Shown piece by piece: positions 27,288-36,583 of a stretch of DNA of 64,000 nt. The stretch comes from UBA11051 sp964390495. GTDB lineage: Bacteria; Armatimonadota; Zipacnadia; Zipacnadales; UBA11051. Both the position numbers and the translations under genes were made by a program. Under the pieces are notes generated by a model, which searched no databases, had not been told where the DNA came from, and saw only the letters and a list, made by a program, of their open reading frames with translations. The stretch covers positions 62,001 through 126,000 of the forward strand of contig CAYMIN010000007.1 of NCBI GenBank assembly GCA_964390495.1, given 5' to 3'. Positions within the stretch are counted from its first letter, which is position 1; each line of letters begins with the position of its first letter.

Positions 27288-28232
27288 ATGGAAAACCTGA
27301 CAATTCACGAGATGCCTGAACTGGAGAGTCCGCGAATGATTCTGGGTTTCAGCGGCTGGATGGACGGCGGCCATGTGTCCACCGGCACCATCAATTACCT
27401 AGCCGAGAAGCTGGCAGCGCCGAGGTTTGCGGAGATCGCCGGGGCGGAGTTCTATATTCTGAACTTCCCGGTCTCCACGGTCCCGATTACGGTGCTGGCC
27501 GACGGTGCCCGAACCGTGGTCAGCTCGGTAAGCCCGATGGAGTTCGCAGCTATCTTCAGGCCCCATACCGAGATCAAAGACGGCATCATCCGCCAAGTGA
27601 GATTCCCCAAAAACGAGTTCCGCTACAGCCACGAGGCCAATCTGGTGCTGTTTGCGGGCGAGGAGCCGCATATCCGCTGGCGCGAGTACTGTGACTGTAT
27701 CTTTGGCCTGGCCAGGCAGTTGCAGGTGCCGGAGATCTACTTCGTGGGCAGCGTCTCCAGCCCGGTCCCGCACACTCGGGACCCGCGCATCCATGCTTCC
27801 GTGGCCAGCGAGGCGCTCAAGCAGAAGCTTCAGGAGTTCGACATCGGCTTCGGAGACTACGCAGGCCCGGCCGGCCTGGTCACATTCATGGCCCAGCACT
27901 CGGTCGCCGAGGGAGTGGAAATGAGCAACCTGGTGCTGGATGTGCCGCATTATCCGTTCCTGGATATGCCCACCTACCCGAAAACGATGCTGAAAGCGAT
28001 TGCGGTGCTGAGTCGGCTGCTGGACCTGGAGCTGAACCTATCCGACCTGATCGCGGCCAGCGATAGAACCGAAGACCAACTTAATGAGGTAATGGCAGAC
28101 AATCGGGAGTTCGGCGAGCTAGTGAGGAAGCTGGAGGAGGCCTACGATTCCGAAGAAGCCGCCGGTGACGAGGAGCTGCTCAGACGCCTGATAGACGGCA
28201 TTGACCTGAGCGGAGGCGAGGACAAAAGCTGA
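27288..28232 (+). CDS. PAC2-family protein
   Basis: 314 residues of the PAC2 (proteasome-assembly-chaperone 2) superfamily, seen from PRMILGFSGWMDGGHVSTGTINYLAEKL, FYILNFPVSTVPIT, VLFAGEEPHIRWREY, IYFVGSVSSPVPHTRDP and VEMSNLVLDVPHYPF. Bacterial members resemble archaeal homologues but the window shows no proteasome genes, so the biochemical role is unknown. The ribosome site GGGAGAGGA lies upstream, and the end is acidic and glutamate-rich. It is in one transcription unit with the UroD-like gene and probably the sulfatase. Confidence 0.78.
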   Translation: MENLTIHEMPELESPRMILGFSGWMDGGHVSTGTINYLAEKLAAPRFAEIAGAEFYILNFPVSTVPITVLADGARTVVSSVSPMEFAAIFRPHTEIKDGIIRQVRFPKNEFRYSHEANLVLFAGEEPHIRWREYCDCIFGLARQLQVPEIYFVGSVSSPVPHTRDPRIHASVASEALKQKLQEFDIGFGDYAGPAGLVTFMAQHSVAEGVEMSNLVLDVPHYPFLDMPTYPKTMLKAIAVLSRLLDLELNLSDLIAASDRTEDQLNEVMADNREFGELVRKLEEAYDSEEAAGDEELLRRLIDGIDLSGGEDKS

Positions 28233-28298
28233 CACGGCTGCCGAAGCGATCGGGCTTTGTTCATAGGAGATGCAATCTTGGCGAGAATAGGTGAGACC

Positions 28299-29774
28299 AT
28301 GACCACTGACAGGCCGAACTTCATCGTCGTGACTACCGACCAGCAGCGCTATGACACCCTGGGGGTGACTGGCAACGAGATTGTGAAGACGCCGCACTAT
28401 GACGCGCTGGCGCGACGCGGGACGCTGTTCACCCACGCCTATGCCCAGAATCCGGTGTGTATCCCGAGTCGGGCCTGCCTCCATACCGGCCGCTACTGCC
28501 ACCAGCATGGCGTGCAGTATATGGAATCGGAGATTGACACTACACCGCCGCTGCCGCCGTGGGAAACGACCTTCATGGAGCGGCTGCAGGGAGCCGGCTA
28601 CCGCACCGGGGCAGTCGGCAAGATCCACATGATGCAGCCGAAGGGCTATCACGAGATGCAACTTACGGGCGGCAAGGGGGCTCGCTGGACGCAGCAGATC
28701 GGCCAAGAGATCGGGCCGGCTCCCCTCGGCCAGGCCTATGCCGCCTGGCTCGAAAATAAGCGCCCGGGTGCCTACGAGCAGATATACGAGCAGCGCCGGC
28801 GGTCCGAATACAAGGCACAGCGGACAGCCATCATCAACTGCCTTGAAGAGGACGAATATGTTGACTACTGGGTGGCTGAGATGGCTAGGGAGTTTCTGCA
28901 GCGACGCGACGGCTCCGAGCCGTGGCTGCTGTGGGTCGGCTTCTGCGGGCCGCACGGTCCGGCCGATCCGCCGCGTCGCTATGCCGAAATGTACGACATC
29001 GCCGAGATGCCGGTGCCCGACACCTGGCTGTGCGACTGTGCCGACAAGCCGGAGTTCATGCGCCGTAGCAACGTGCCCGCCGAGATCTCGCCCGCAGACC
29101 GCCTGATTCTGCAGCGCTGGCATGGCTACTACTACGCCGAGATGACCTTCATTGATGACATGATCGGGCGCATTCTGGAGCAGTTGCAGGAGCAGGGCTT
29201 CGCCGAAAATACCATCATCATCACCACCAGCGATCACGGCGAGATGCTGGGCCACCTGGGCCGGTGGGGAAAAGCCAACTTCCTCGAGCAGGTCACCCGT
29301 ATGCCGACAATTATCGCCCTGCCGGACGGCAACCCCATCGGCGAGTTCGACGGGCTTATTGAGAACTTCCGCCTGGCGCCGACGGTGCTGGACTATGCGG
29401 GTGTGCAAGCACCGCCCGAGATGACCGCAACCAGCCTGCGGCCGATTCTCGAAGGCGGCGGCGAGGCCCAGGAGGCCGCACTGTGTGAGTACGTGGACAA
29501 CTGGCGGGAGCAGGCCGGAGCCTGCGTGCGCACCGAGCGCTACAAGTACGCGCGCTGGGTCAACCTGGTCGAGGGCTATGCCTACACGGGCGAGCTGTAC
29601 GATATGGAGAACGACCCGGAGGAGAGCCGCAACCTGTGGCATGAGCCGGACTGGGGCGAGGTGCGGCGGGAAATGGCGGAGCTACTCAGCGACCGGTTAC
29701 TGTCCAGCCAGGAGCCGGCATACACCTCATGGCTGCATCAGCCCCCGGAGCATGTGCTGCGCAAAGGCCGGTGA
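28299..29774 (+). CDS. Type I sulfatase (arylsulfatase family)
   Basis: 491 residues. The ATG at 28299 (AGGTGAG upstream) opens with TTDRPNFIVVTTDQQRYDT, supplying the metal-binding Asp. C54 lies in NPVCIPSRACLHTGRY, the CxPSR signature in which Cys is converted to formylglycine by a separate maturase. IIITTSDHGEMLGHLGRWGKANFLEQ gives the second metal and substrate site. Such enzymes hydrolyse sulfate esters on polysaccharides or small molecules. No signal peptide is visible, so it is probably cytoplasmic. Close to the choline-sulfatase/N-sulphoglucosamine sulphohydrolase style of sequence, but the substrate is unknown. Confidence 0.88.
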   Translation: MTTDRPNFIVVTTDQQRYDTLGVTGNEIVKTPHYDALARRGTLFTHAYAQNPVCIPSRACLHTGRYCHQHGVQYMESEIDTTPPLPPWETTFMERLQGAGYRTGAVGKIHMMQPKGYHEMQLTGGKGARWTQQIGQEIGPAPLGQAYAAWLENKRPGAYEQIYEQRRRSEYKAQRTAIINCLEEDEYVDYWVAEMAREFLQRRDGSEPWLLWVGFCGPHGPADPPRRYAEMYDIAEMPVPDTWLCDCADKPEFMRRSNVPAEISPADRLILQRWHGYYYAEMTFIDDMIGRILEQLQEQGFAENTIIITTSDHGEMLGHLGRWGKANFLEQVTRMPTIIALPDGNPIGEFDGLIENFRLAPTVLDYAGVQAPPEMTATSLRPILEGGGEAQEAALCEYVDNWREQAGACVRTERYKYARWVNLVEGYAYTGELYDMENDPEESRNLWHEPDWGEVRREMAELLSDRLLSSQEPAYTSWLHQPPEHVLRKGR

Positions 29775-29878
29775 GTAGCAGCGCAGTGGCATGGGCAGGC
29801 GCGGAATCTCCGCTACTTTCGGCCCTCTTGCCTTGCTTGCGGGCAGGCTAACCGTAGGAAGGGCGCTTCAAGGCGAGG

Positions 29879-31918
29879 CTAGAGCTTCAGCAGGCGGGCG
29901 TTGACGGCGACGATGATGGTGCTCAGCGACATCACCACGGCCCCGACCGCCGGTGTCAGGATGATGCCATACGAGGCCAGCACTCCCGCAGCCAGCGGTA
30001 TCGCAAAGGCATTGTAGCCCGTCGCCCAGGCCAAATTTTGCACCATCTTGGTCCAGGTGGCCTGTGATAGGCGCAGCAGGTCCAAGACATTGCGGGGATC
30101 GTTGCGCACCAGGATGACATCCGCAGCCTCCACCGCCACATCCGTGCCGGCGCCGATAGCGATGCCGACATCAGCCTGGGCCAGCGCCGGCGCGTCATTG
30201 ACCCCATCGCCGACCATGGCAACCGCCTGGCCGCGCTGCTGAATCTCTCTCACCCGCGCGGCCTTGTCCTCAGGAAGCACCTGCGAGAAGTATTCGTCAA
30301 GGCCGAGCTCGGAGGCCACCCAAGCGGCGACCTGCTCGTTATCGCCGGTGAGCATCATCACCTGCAGGCCGCGATCATGCAGGTCCGCGATGGCTTGGCG
30401 GGAGGCCTCGCGGATGGTATCAGCCAGAGCGATGACACCAAACGGAGCTCCATCGGCCATGACATAAACCAGAGTGCGGCCGGGGCCGGCGATGTCTGCA
30501 GCCGGTAGCTCGAGGCCCGGCTCGGCCAGATACTGGGGACTAACGACCTGGATGCGACGGCCGTCAACGTGAGCTTCGGCCCCGCGACCGGTGATGGACT
30601 GGAAATCATGGGCGTGGGGGATTGCCAGGCCGCGTTCGGTTGCGCTGCGGACAATGCCCTGAGCCAGCGGGTGGGCGGAATTGGCCTCAACCGCAGCGGC
30701 GAGACTGATAACCGTATTCTCATCTGCCTGTCCCAGAGCAGCCACGGCCTCGACGCCGAAGTGCCCCTCGGTGAGGGTGCCGGTCTTGTCGAAGATGATG
30801 ACATCGAGCTTGCGGGCGTCCTCGAAGGTGATGCGGTTGCGGATCAGCAGCCCGCGACCGGCAGCCAATGCGGTGGAGACCGCCACCACCAGGGGAATCG
30901 CCAGGCCCAAAGCATGGGGGCAAGTGATGACCATCACCGTGATCGAGCGCTCCAGAGCGAAGACCGCCTCCCGGCCGAGGCTGAACCAGACCGCGAAGGT
31001 GACGGCTCCGACGCTGAGGGCGATGATGGTGAGCCAGAAAGCGGCGCGATTGGCCAGGTCCTGGCTGCGCGATTTGCTGGCCTGCGCCTCGGCCACCAGT
31101 CTGATGACCTGGGAGAGGTAAGTCTGGTCGCCGGAGCGCTCGATGCGCACTTGGATAGCGCCCTCACCATTGATGGACCCGGCGATGACCTGGTCCTCGA
31201 CCGCTTTCGCAACCGGTTGCGCCTCACCGGTGAGCATCGCCTCATTTACCGTGGTAGCGCCGGCCTCGATGGCCCCGTCGGCAGGGATGCGCTCGCCCGA
31301 CTTGATGAGAATCAGGTCGCCGTCGGCCAGCGCCGACACCGGCACCTCGGTGGTCGAACCGTCTTCGGCAAACAGATGGGCCTGGTCGGGAAGAAGCCGA
31401 GCCAGCTCGCTGAGGGCTCGGGAAGCGCCCATCACCGAGCGCATCTCGATGAAATGGCCCAGCAGCATGATGTCAATCAGCGTGGCAAGCTCCCAGAAAA
31501 ACAGCTTGCCCGCCAGGCCCAGCACCACCGCCGTGCTATAGACATACGCCACCGTGATGGCGACGCCGATAAGTGTCATCATCCCGGGCTGGCCGGCGCG
31601 CAGCTCATCAGCCAGGCCCTTGAGAAAGGGATGGCCGCCATAGAAGAAGATCACTGTCGCCAGCGCCAGCAGGACGTAGCTGTCTCCCGCAAAGCTGAGA
31701 GCCTCAAGGCCGAAGAAGCTGCGCAGCATGGGGGAGAGGAAGACCATCGGCAGCGTCAGAGCCGTGGATATCCAGAAGCGGCGAGCGAAATCGGCGACCA
31801 TGTGGGCGTGATGGGAATGGTCATGGGTAGGCGCACAGCAAGCGCCTGCCGGCGGCGCTGTGGGTTCCGACTCGGGGTGCTCGGCGTGAGGATGGTGCTG
31901 GTGATGATCGTGGTGCAT
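29879..31918 (-). CDS. Heavy-metal P1B-type ATPase with CPH motif (CopB-like)
   Basis: 679 residues from the ATG at 31918 (GGGAGG eight bases upstream). The N-terminus is His-rich (HHDHHQHHPHAEH, CCAPTHDHSHHAH) in place of a CxxC metal-binding domain. Membrane-embedded motif CPH at 333-335, TGE at 230, phosphorylated Asp at 377 in DKTGTLT, and GDGVNDAPALAQADVGIAIG at the hinge are all intact. The CPH motif and His-rich tail mark the P1B-3/CopB subgroup, which exports copper(II) or silver. An ORF starting 39 codons earlier overlaps the upstream promoter region and is not used. Confidence 0.92.
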   Translation of the reverse strand: MHHDHHQHHPHAEHPESEPTAPPAGACCAPTHDHSHHAHMVADFARRFWISTALTLPMVFLSPMLRSFFGLEALSFAGDSYVLLALATVIFFYGGHPFLKGLADELRAGQPGMMTLIGVAITVAYVYSTAVVLGLAGKLFFWELATLIDIMLLGHFIEMRSVMGASRALSELARLLPDQAHLFAEDGSTTEVPVSALADGDLILIKSGERIPADGAIEAGATTVNEAMLTGEAQPVAKAVEDQVIAGSINGEGAIQVRIERSGDQTYLSQVIRLVAEAQASKSRSQDLANRAAFWLTIIALSVGAVTFAVWFSLGREAVFALERSITVMVITCPHALGLAIPLVVAVSTALAAGRGLLIRNRITFEDARKLDVIIFDKTGTLTEGHFGVEAVAALGQADENTVISLAAAVEANSAHPLAQGIVRSATERGLAIPHAHDFQSITGRGAEAHVDGRRIQVVSPQYLAEPGLELPAADIAGPGRTLVYVMADGAPFGVIALADTIREASRQAIADLHDRGLQVMMLTGDNEQVAAWVASELGLDEYFSQVLPEDKAARVREIQQRGQAVAMVGDGVNDAPALAQADVGIAIGAGTDVAVEAADVILVRNDPRNVLDLLRLSQATWTKMVQNLAWATGYNAFAIPLAAGVLASYGIILTPAVGAVVMSLSTIIVAVNARLLKL

Positions 31919-32020
31919 GTTAGCTGCCTCCCGACAATCGCTTGACCATAATAATAGCCGACGCACGCGGATAGCAAGCGGTTCAGTATGTTGGTAGGGA
32001 CTGGTGGATTGAGATTGGTA

Positions 32021-32049
32021 TTGCCCCATACACATAAATTGCCTATATT
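32021..32049 (+). promoter_or_regulatory. Promoter of the VapBC operon
   Basis: TTGCCC, 17 bases, TATATT, placing the start of transcription about 33 bases before the antitoxin ATG. The -10 region is AT-rich, as is common where the antitoxin or the toxin-antitoxin complex binds and represses its own promoter. Confidence 0.55.
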
Positions 32050-32088
32050 ATACACATCGAAAGCACTACTCGACCGGAGGGAGGCTCC

Positions 32089-32310
32089 ATGGGCAGCAAG
32101 CGAACCAACATTATATTGGACGAAGAGTTGGTCACAAGAGCCCAGGAACTGACCGGCATCACAACTAAGAAGGGCGTGGTGACGGAGGGACTGAGGCTGC
32201 TGGTGCGCATCGAGGAGCAGAAGAAGCTGCGCGAGCTGTACGGGCAGGTCGAGTGGGAAGGCGACTTGCAGACAATGCGCCAGGGGCGGGGGACCGATGC
32301 TGATAGCTGA
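32089..32310 (+). CDS. vapB: VapB-family antitoxin
   Basis: 73 residues: an N-terminal ribbon-helix-helix DNA-binding region (KRTNIILDEELVTRAQELTGITTKKGVVTEGLRLLVR) then a C-terminal toxin-binding tail (GQVEWEGDLQTMRQGRG). GGAGGGAGG is four bases before the ATG. The gene overlaps the toxin by 14 bases, normal for coupled toxin-antitoxin pairs. It neutralises the toxin and represses the shared promoter at 32021-32049. Confidence 0.88.
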   Translation: MGSKRTNIILDEELVTRAQELTGITTKKGVVTEGLRLLVRIEEQKKLRELYGQVEWEGDLQTMRQGRGTDADS

Positions 32311-32689
32311 CAGCTCGGTGTGGATAGACTTCCTGCGCGGGACTGAAACGCCCCAGACGGAGACGCTCTTCGCGCTGCTTGGTGAGCGGGCCATCGGTAT
32401 CGGGGACATCATGCTCTGCGAGGTGCTGCAGGGCATCCGGGCCGAGCGGAGATCCGAGCACGTGCGCCGGCAGTTGATGGCGCTGCATGTGCTGAAGATG
32501 GTCACCCCGGAGATCGCGGTACAGGCCGCTAGAAACTACCGAGTATTGCGCCAGAAGAACGTCACCATCCGCACGACCATAGACACGCTGATAGCGACCT
32601 TCTGCATCGAAGAAAGGCATGTGCTGCTGCATAGTCACCGCAATTTCGACGCCTTTGAGCAGCACCTGGGCCTGCAGGTGATGCGGTAA
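32297..32689 (+). CDS. vapC: VapC-family PIN-domain toxin
   Basis: 130 residues with the PIN ribonuclease signature: D5 in MLIADSSVWIDFLRG, an acidic Glu in MLCEVLQGI (about 41), Asp in TIDTLIATF (about 97), and an Asp in HRNFDAFE (about 116). These four residues bind the magnesium needed to cut RNA, often the initiator tRNA. Complete and in frame with no degradation, so the pair is probably functional. Confidence 0.9.
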   Translation: MLIADSSVWIDFLRGTETPQTETLFALLGERAIGIGDIMLCEVLQGIRAERRSEHVRRQLMALHVLKMVTPEIAVQAARNYRVLRQKNVTIRTTIDTLIATFCIEERHVLLHSHRNFDAFEQHLGLQVMR

Positions 32690-32711
32690 GCGCTGGCGCA
32701 TTTACAACAAG

Positions 32712-32833
32712 CAACGACCTCGGGCTGGAAGCTGAGACCTCACCCGAGCGTGGTAAAAAAGGCACCACGCTCCCGCCTTCGCTAGAGCTACGGCGGACAG
32801 GCGGGCCGAGCTACGCGTTTTATGAGTTATTCG
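32712..32833. repeat. Dispersed intergenic repeat, family B (copy 2)
   Basis: CAACGACCTCGGGCTGGAAG on the left and GGCCGAGCTACGCGTTTTATGAG on the right (ending TTATTCG) match copy 1. The middle contains a different insert (CGAGCGTGGTAAAAAAGGCACCACGC, an inverted pair around the A-run) and an AGCTACGG box. It separates the VapBC pair from the next gene. Confidence 0.8.
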
Positions 32834-32858
32834 CGCTGAACGAGAGGCGGTGAGCCGG

Positions 32859-33821
32859 ATGCGAAAGTTGCTCGTTGTAATAGCAGTAGCAGGCGCAGTG
32901 GTGCTGGGCATCGCCAGGCTGGGGCCGCTCAGACCGACCCAAGCTGCCGAGGGTGGGGAAGAAGCCACCGGCGAGGAGACGCCGGCAATCACTGGCGCCT
33001 TGCACTCGCTGAAGCCGCAATACGTCCTGGGCGAGGACATATTCTTCTGGGTGAGCATGAAAGCGGCGGGAGACGGGCGTCTGCCCGATCCGGACCCATC
33101 CTGGGTTCTGACTATCCACCGGCCGGACGGCACAAGCGCTGTGCGCAAGAGCCTGCCCCGGAGGGATGGGATGGTCCGGCCCAATTCAGTGTCGGTAGGG
33201 TGCGGATTCACAGATAGCGTGACCGGCCCGGGCGTCTATCGGCTGGAGCTGCGCGTGGAGGGCGCGGAAGAGGTCGTTCGTGAGGCAACCGAAGTAATCG
33301 CGTGGCAAGGCTTTGACCGCATCGAGGGCGGCTTCCGCTTCCCGGGGGACCGGGAAATCGCGGCGACTCAGCACGTGCCGATTACCTTCTGGGTCAGCAA
33401 CGGCAGCGACCAGCGGATTCGCTTCCCCTGCCGCTACTATGGCCGCCACCACGGTGACACCGGCGTCATCGGGGTCGCGGTCACCCGCACGGAGCCGCGC
33501 TGGCATCACACTTTGTGCTATCCGAGCGAGAAGCTGCTGGGGCCCGGGCAGCAGATGCCGACCGGCTTCAGAGACCGGCTTACGTGGGAGAATCTCTCCG
33601 TGATCCCGGTCGTTGTGCTGGAGGCGGGAGCGGTCTTCGAGCAGGAGTTGTGCCTGGAAGACACATATGATGAAAGATGGCGGCCGGAGCCGGGCGCGGA
33701 GTATGAGATCATATTCCACACACGGCTTGACTTGCTCGTAGGCGAGGCGGACGGTGCGCTGGCGCCGGCCTGCCCGATGCGCAAGTATATCCGTAGCGGC
33801 GCCGAGCTCCGGACCAAGTAA
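32859..33821 (+). CDS. Secreted protein of unknown function
   Basis: 320 residues starting at the ATG at 32859 (GAGAGGCGGTGAG upstream) with a membrane/signal segment (LLVVIAVAGAVVLGIARLG). The mature part is beta-rich: GVYRLELRVEGAEEV, THWVS-like VPITFWVSNGSDQRI and VVLEAGAVFEQEL read like two immunoglobulin-like sandwich modules. A pair of cysteines occurs at each end of the second module. I recognise no family. It is followed 16 bases later by the CocE-type hydrolase gene in the same direction, so the two are likely co-transcribed. Confidence 0.6.
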   Translation: MRKLLVVIAVAGAVVLGIARLGPLRPTQAAEGGEEATGEETPAITGALHSLKPQYVLGEDIFFWVSMKAAGDGRLPDPDPSWVLTIHRPDGTSAVRKSLPRRDGMVRPNSVSVGCGFTDSVTGPGVYRLELRVEGAEEVVREATEVIAWQGFDRIEGGFRFPGDREIAATQHVPITFWVSNGSDQRIRFPCRYYGRHHGDTGVIGVAVTRTEPRWHHTLCYPSEKLLGPGQQMPTGFRDRLTWENLSVIPVVVLEAGAVFEQELCLEDTYDERWRPEPGAEYEIIFHTRLDLLVGEADGALAPACPMRKYIRSGAELRTK

Positions 33822-33837
33822 CCGGGAAGGCCTAAGT

Positions 33838-35508
33838 ATGCAAGCGATGATATTTCAGAAAGTGCGGAACCGCGAGGGGATCAACCTGGCGACCGATGTC
33901 TGGCTGCCGGACGGACCCGGGCCGTGGCCGGTAGTGCTGGTCAGGACGCCCTATCACCGCCAAGGCGGCACCGGCCGCGGGAAGTACTTCACCGATCTGG
34001 GCTATGCGTATGTGATCCAGGACACGCGCGGCAAGTACGACTCGGAGGGGTACTTCCGGCCACTGGAGGACGAGGCGGCTGACGGGCAGGATACGGTGGC
34101 GTGGATCGCCGAGCAGCCCTGGTGCAACGGCCGCATCGGGATGACCGGCAAGAGCTACCTCGGCATCGTACAGATTCCCGCCGCCGCCGGTGGGCATGAG
34201 GCCTTGCGCTGTATTCTGCCCGGAGTGGCCCCCAATAGCTTCTTTACCGACTGGATCCGCTATGACGGCTGCTTCGCGCTGGCCAACCTGGTGCGCTGGC
34301 CGTTCGACCACAGCATCTGCCGCACCAAGCCAACCGTCACCCACTTCACGTGGAAGGCGCTGTGGGAGATCGGAGCGCAGGGCACACTGGCGGAGGTCGA
34401 AGCGCGGGCCGGATTCGCCTCCGAGCAGCTCCGCAAATGGGTCGCCCTAGATAAATATGATGACTACTGGGCCGCGATTGACCAGGCGCTGATGTACGAG
34501 CAGGTGGCCTGCGCGGGGATGCACCAGGCGGGCTTCTTCGACCATATATCGCGGGGGCAATTCAACTCATTTAGGGGTATCCGGCAGCGCGGAGCCGGCG
34601 AATTCGCCCGCAATAACCAACGCCTACTAGTCGGCGCGTGGGGCCATGGCGGCTGTGAAAAGACTACCTACGGGGAATGGGACTTCGGCCCGACCGCCGC
34701 CATAGATATAACCGCCTACGAGCAGCGCTGCCTGGATTTGTGGCTCAAGGATATAGATGACGGCATCTCGGAGGAGCCGGCGGTGAAATACTTCTTGATG
34801 GGGGAGAACCGCTGGGAGTTCGCGAGCGACTGGCCGCCGCCGGAAGCGGAAATGCAGCAGTGGTATCTGAGTTCCGGTGGCGAGGCGCGCGGACTGGGAA
34901 GCACGGGACGGCTGAGCCGCGAAACGCCCTCGGGAGCCGCCGCCGATACCTATATATATGACCCACAGAATCCGGTCCCAACTCTGGGTGGGCCGACCTA
35001 CTGGGGGATGTCCGAGTGGTACCAGCCCGGGCCGGTGGATCAACACCCGCTCCTGCGCCGCGAGGATGTGCTGTACTACCGCAGCGCAAGGCTCGCCAAG
35101 CCGCTGAAGGTGGTTGGCGATATCAACCTGGAGCTGTGGATTACCTCCAGCGCCCCGGATACCGACTTCATCGCCAAGCTGTGCGTGGTGGAACCGGGTG
35201 GGCGCATTACCGTGCTGACCCACGGCTCGCTGCGGTGCCGCTATCGGGAAAGCTGGAGCGAACCACAGGCGCTTCAGCCCGGCGAGCCGACGAAAATCCA
35301 CCTCCAGATGAATAATGCGGCATATACCTTCCCGGTCGGCGCGCGCCTCGGACTGATTGTCACCAGCTCGTGTTGCCCGCGGATCCTGCCGCATCCCAAC
35401 ACCATGGCCCCGACCTGGCAGGAGACCGATCCGCAGCAGGCCCAGCAGCAGATCCTGCACGACAGCGGGCATGAATCGCGGCTGTTGCTGCCGGTGATTG
35501 ATGAATAA
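33838..35508 (+). CDS. CocE/NonD-family serine hydrolase (X-Pro dipeptidyl-peptidase-like)
   Basis: 556 residues with the alpha/beta hydrolase nucleophile elbow GMTGKSYLGI (Ser106), the CocE-type motif VIQDTRGKYDSEGYF, the GAWGHGGCE segment (catalytic His region) and a C-terminal jelly-roll domain (ADTYIYDPQNPVPTLGG, DFIAKLCVVEPGGRI, RLGLIVTSSCCPRI). Members hydrolyse cocaine-type esters, beta-lactam side chains or dipeptides; the substrate here is unknown. The ATG at 33838 is chosen by family alignment; an open frame to 33754 adds unrelated residues. No signal peptide is visible. Confidence 0.82.
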   Translation: MQAMIFQKVRNREGINLATDVWLPDGPGPWPVVLVRTPYHRQGGTGRGKYFTDLGYAYVIQDTRGKYDSEGYFRPLEDEAADGQDTVAWIAEQPWCNGRIGMTGKSYLGIVQIPAAAGGHEALRCILPGVAPNSFFTDWIRYDGCFALANLVRWPFDHSICRTKPTVTHFTWKALWEIGAQGTLAEVEARAGFASEQLRKWVALDKYDDYWAAIDQALMYEQVACAGMHQAGFFDHISRGQFNSFRGIRQRGAGEFARNNQRLLVGAWGHGGCEKTTYGEWDFGPTAAIDITAYEQRCLDLWLKDIDDGISEEPAVKYFLMGENRWEFASDWPPPEAEMQQWYLSSGGEARGLGSTGRLSRETPSGAAADTYIYDPQNPVPTLGGPTYWGMSEWYQPGPVDQHPLLRREDVLYYRSARLAKPLKVVGDINLELWITSSAPDTDFIAKLCVVEPGGRITVLTHGSLRCRYRESWSEPQALQPGEPTKIHLQMNNAAYTFPVGARLGLIVTSSCCPRILPHPNTMAPTWQETDPQQAQQQILHDSGHESRLLLPVIDE

Positions 35509-35639
35509 GTGAGGCAAGAGAGGCAAAGGCGAACTGTAACGGCGGTGGGCTGGAAAGCCCGCCCCACGCGAGGATATTTTGGGAGCTAGCTTCTCCTTTC
35601 CGTACGGGGACCGTAGCAACAATAGCGGCACCACACAAG

Positions 35640-35667
35640 GCCCCGCTCAGCCGGCGGGGCTTTTTTT
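35640..35667 (+). terminator. Rho-independent terminator before the first pseudopilin pair
   Basis: GCCCCGC - TCAGCCG - GCGGGGC followed directly by seven Ts. It ends transcription of the CocE operon and is part of a block that is copied again at 36435-36461. Confidence 0.8.
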
Positions 35668-35711
35668 GTGCAATACAGGCAGGAAATGGGTGCTAGAGCG
35701 CGAAAAAGTTG

Positions 35712-35740
35712 TTGCGCAAGCATTAACTGTTGGGTACACT
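35712..35740 (+). promoter_or_regulatory. Promoter of pseudopilin gene 1
   Basis: TTGCGC, 17 bases, TACACT, about 50 bases before the ATG at 35790. The same box pair and spacing recur exactly at 36506-36534, supporting function. AGGAGG sits before the ATG. Confidence 0.6.
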
Positions 35741-35789
35741 CATGGTAGGAGAACATTGATAATCTATTGATTGTGGAGGAGGCGATGGT

Positions 35790-36413
35790 ATGAGGCGCAG
35801 TAGCGGATTTACGTTGATTGAGCTGTTGGTGGTGATCGCGATCATCGCGATCCTGGCAGCGATTCTCTTTCCGGTTTTTGCCCGCGCTCGCGAGAAGGCC
35901 CGGCAGACGAGCTGCCTGAGTAACGTCAAGCAAATCGTGCTGGGCACACGTATGTACATTCAGGACTATGATGATACCTTCCCGTTTGCCGATATGTACT
36001 GGCCGGTCTCAGCGCCCCGGCCGTGGAGCGGTGGCAGCTCGACGTATGTCTATTGGCCTGACCTGCTCTATCCCTATGTCATGAACAAGCAGGTATTCTA
36101 CTGCCCCAGCCGGCCCGGTGATTGGATAGGCTATTCATGGAATGTGGCTTTGGGCTATGTCGGGAATCATCCGACGCGGATAGGGCCGATATATCAGGGC
36201 GTGAAGCTCGCCACAGTCAGGTATCCCGCCGAAACGGTCCTGATAGCCGACCACATGGAAACTTACACCGGGGAGCGTCTGTGGGCTTCCCTGGCACCCG
36301 ATCCGGCCTACTGGTGCGAGATTCACAACGGCGGCTGGAATGTCGGCCTGGTTGACGGGCACGCCAAGTGGTATCGGCCAGAAGCATACGGCTCCCTCTA
36401 CTGGGGACCGTAA
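35790..36413 (+). CDS. DUF1559-type pseudopilin, tandem copy 1
   Basis: 207 residues. The N-terminus GFTLIELLVVIAIIAILAAI is a type II prepilin cleavage/methylation site (cut after Gly, Glu+5), followed by LFPVFARAREKARQTSC, a wording typical of Armatimonadota. The globular part has the H-X9-DG box near its end (EIHNGGWNVGLVDGHAKWY). Such pseudopilins join type II secretion-like machines or act as envelope structures. Copy 2, the two minus-strand genes and all four N-termini are nearly identical, while the globular parts differ. Confidence 0.85.
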   Translation: MRRSSGFTLIELLVVIAIIAILAAILFPVFARAREKARQTSCLSNVKQIVLGTRMYIQDYDDTFPFADMYWPVSAPRPWSGGSSTYVYWPDLLYPYVMNKQVFYCPSRPGDWIGYSWNVALGYVGNHPTRIGPIYQGVKLATVRYPAETVLIADHMETYTGERLWASLAPDPAYWCEIHNGGWNVGLVDGHAKWYRPEAYGSLYWGP

Positions 36414-36434
36414 CAACCAACCATAACACCCCGG

Positions 36435-36461
36435 GCCTCGCCCAGCAGGCGAAGCTTTTTT
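36435..36461 (+). terminator. Terminator between the tandem pseudopilins (diverged copy)
   Basis: GCCTCGCC - CAGCA - GGCGAAGC (one mismatch) followed by six Ts. It corresponds to the terminator at 35640-35667, showing the duplicated unit includes terminator, promoter, ribosome site and 5' coding region. Confidence 0.6.
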
Positions 36462-36505
36462 GTGCGAGCTAGGCAGGAAACAGGCGCGAGAGCGCGAAAA
36501 AGTTG

Positions 36506-36534
36506 TTGCGCAAGCATCAACTGTTGGGTACACT
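36506..36534 (+). promoter_or_regulatory. Promoter of pseudopilin gene 2
   Basis: TTGCGC, 17 bases, TACACT, same as at 35712-35740. The 60 bases between this block and the ATG at 36584 are almost unchanged between the copies. Confidence 0.6.
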
Positions 36535-36583
36535 CATGGTAGGAGAACATTGACATCGTAGTGATTGTGGAGGAGGCGATGGT

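Noticed and set aside
28119..29642. 507-residue minus-strand open frame
   Set aside because: Antisense to the sulfatase, whose CxPSR and metal motifs are intact; no family resemblance on the minus strand.
30569..31945. 458-residue plus-strand open frame
   Set aside because: Antisense to the P-type ATPase with all catalytic motifs intact.
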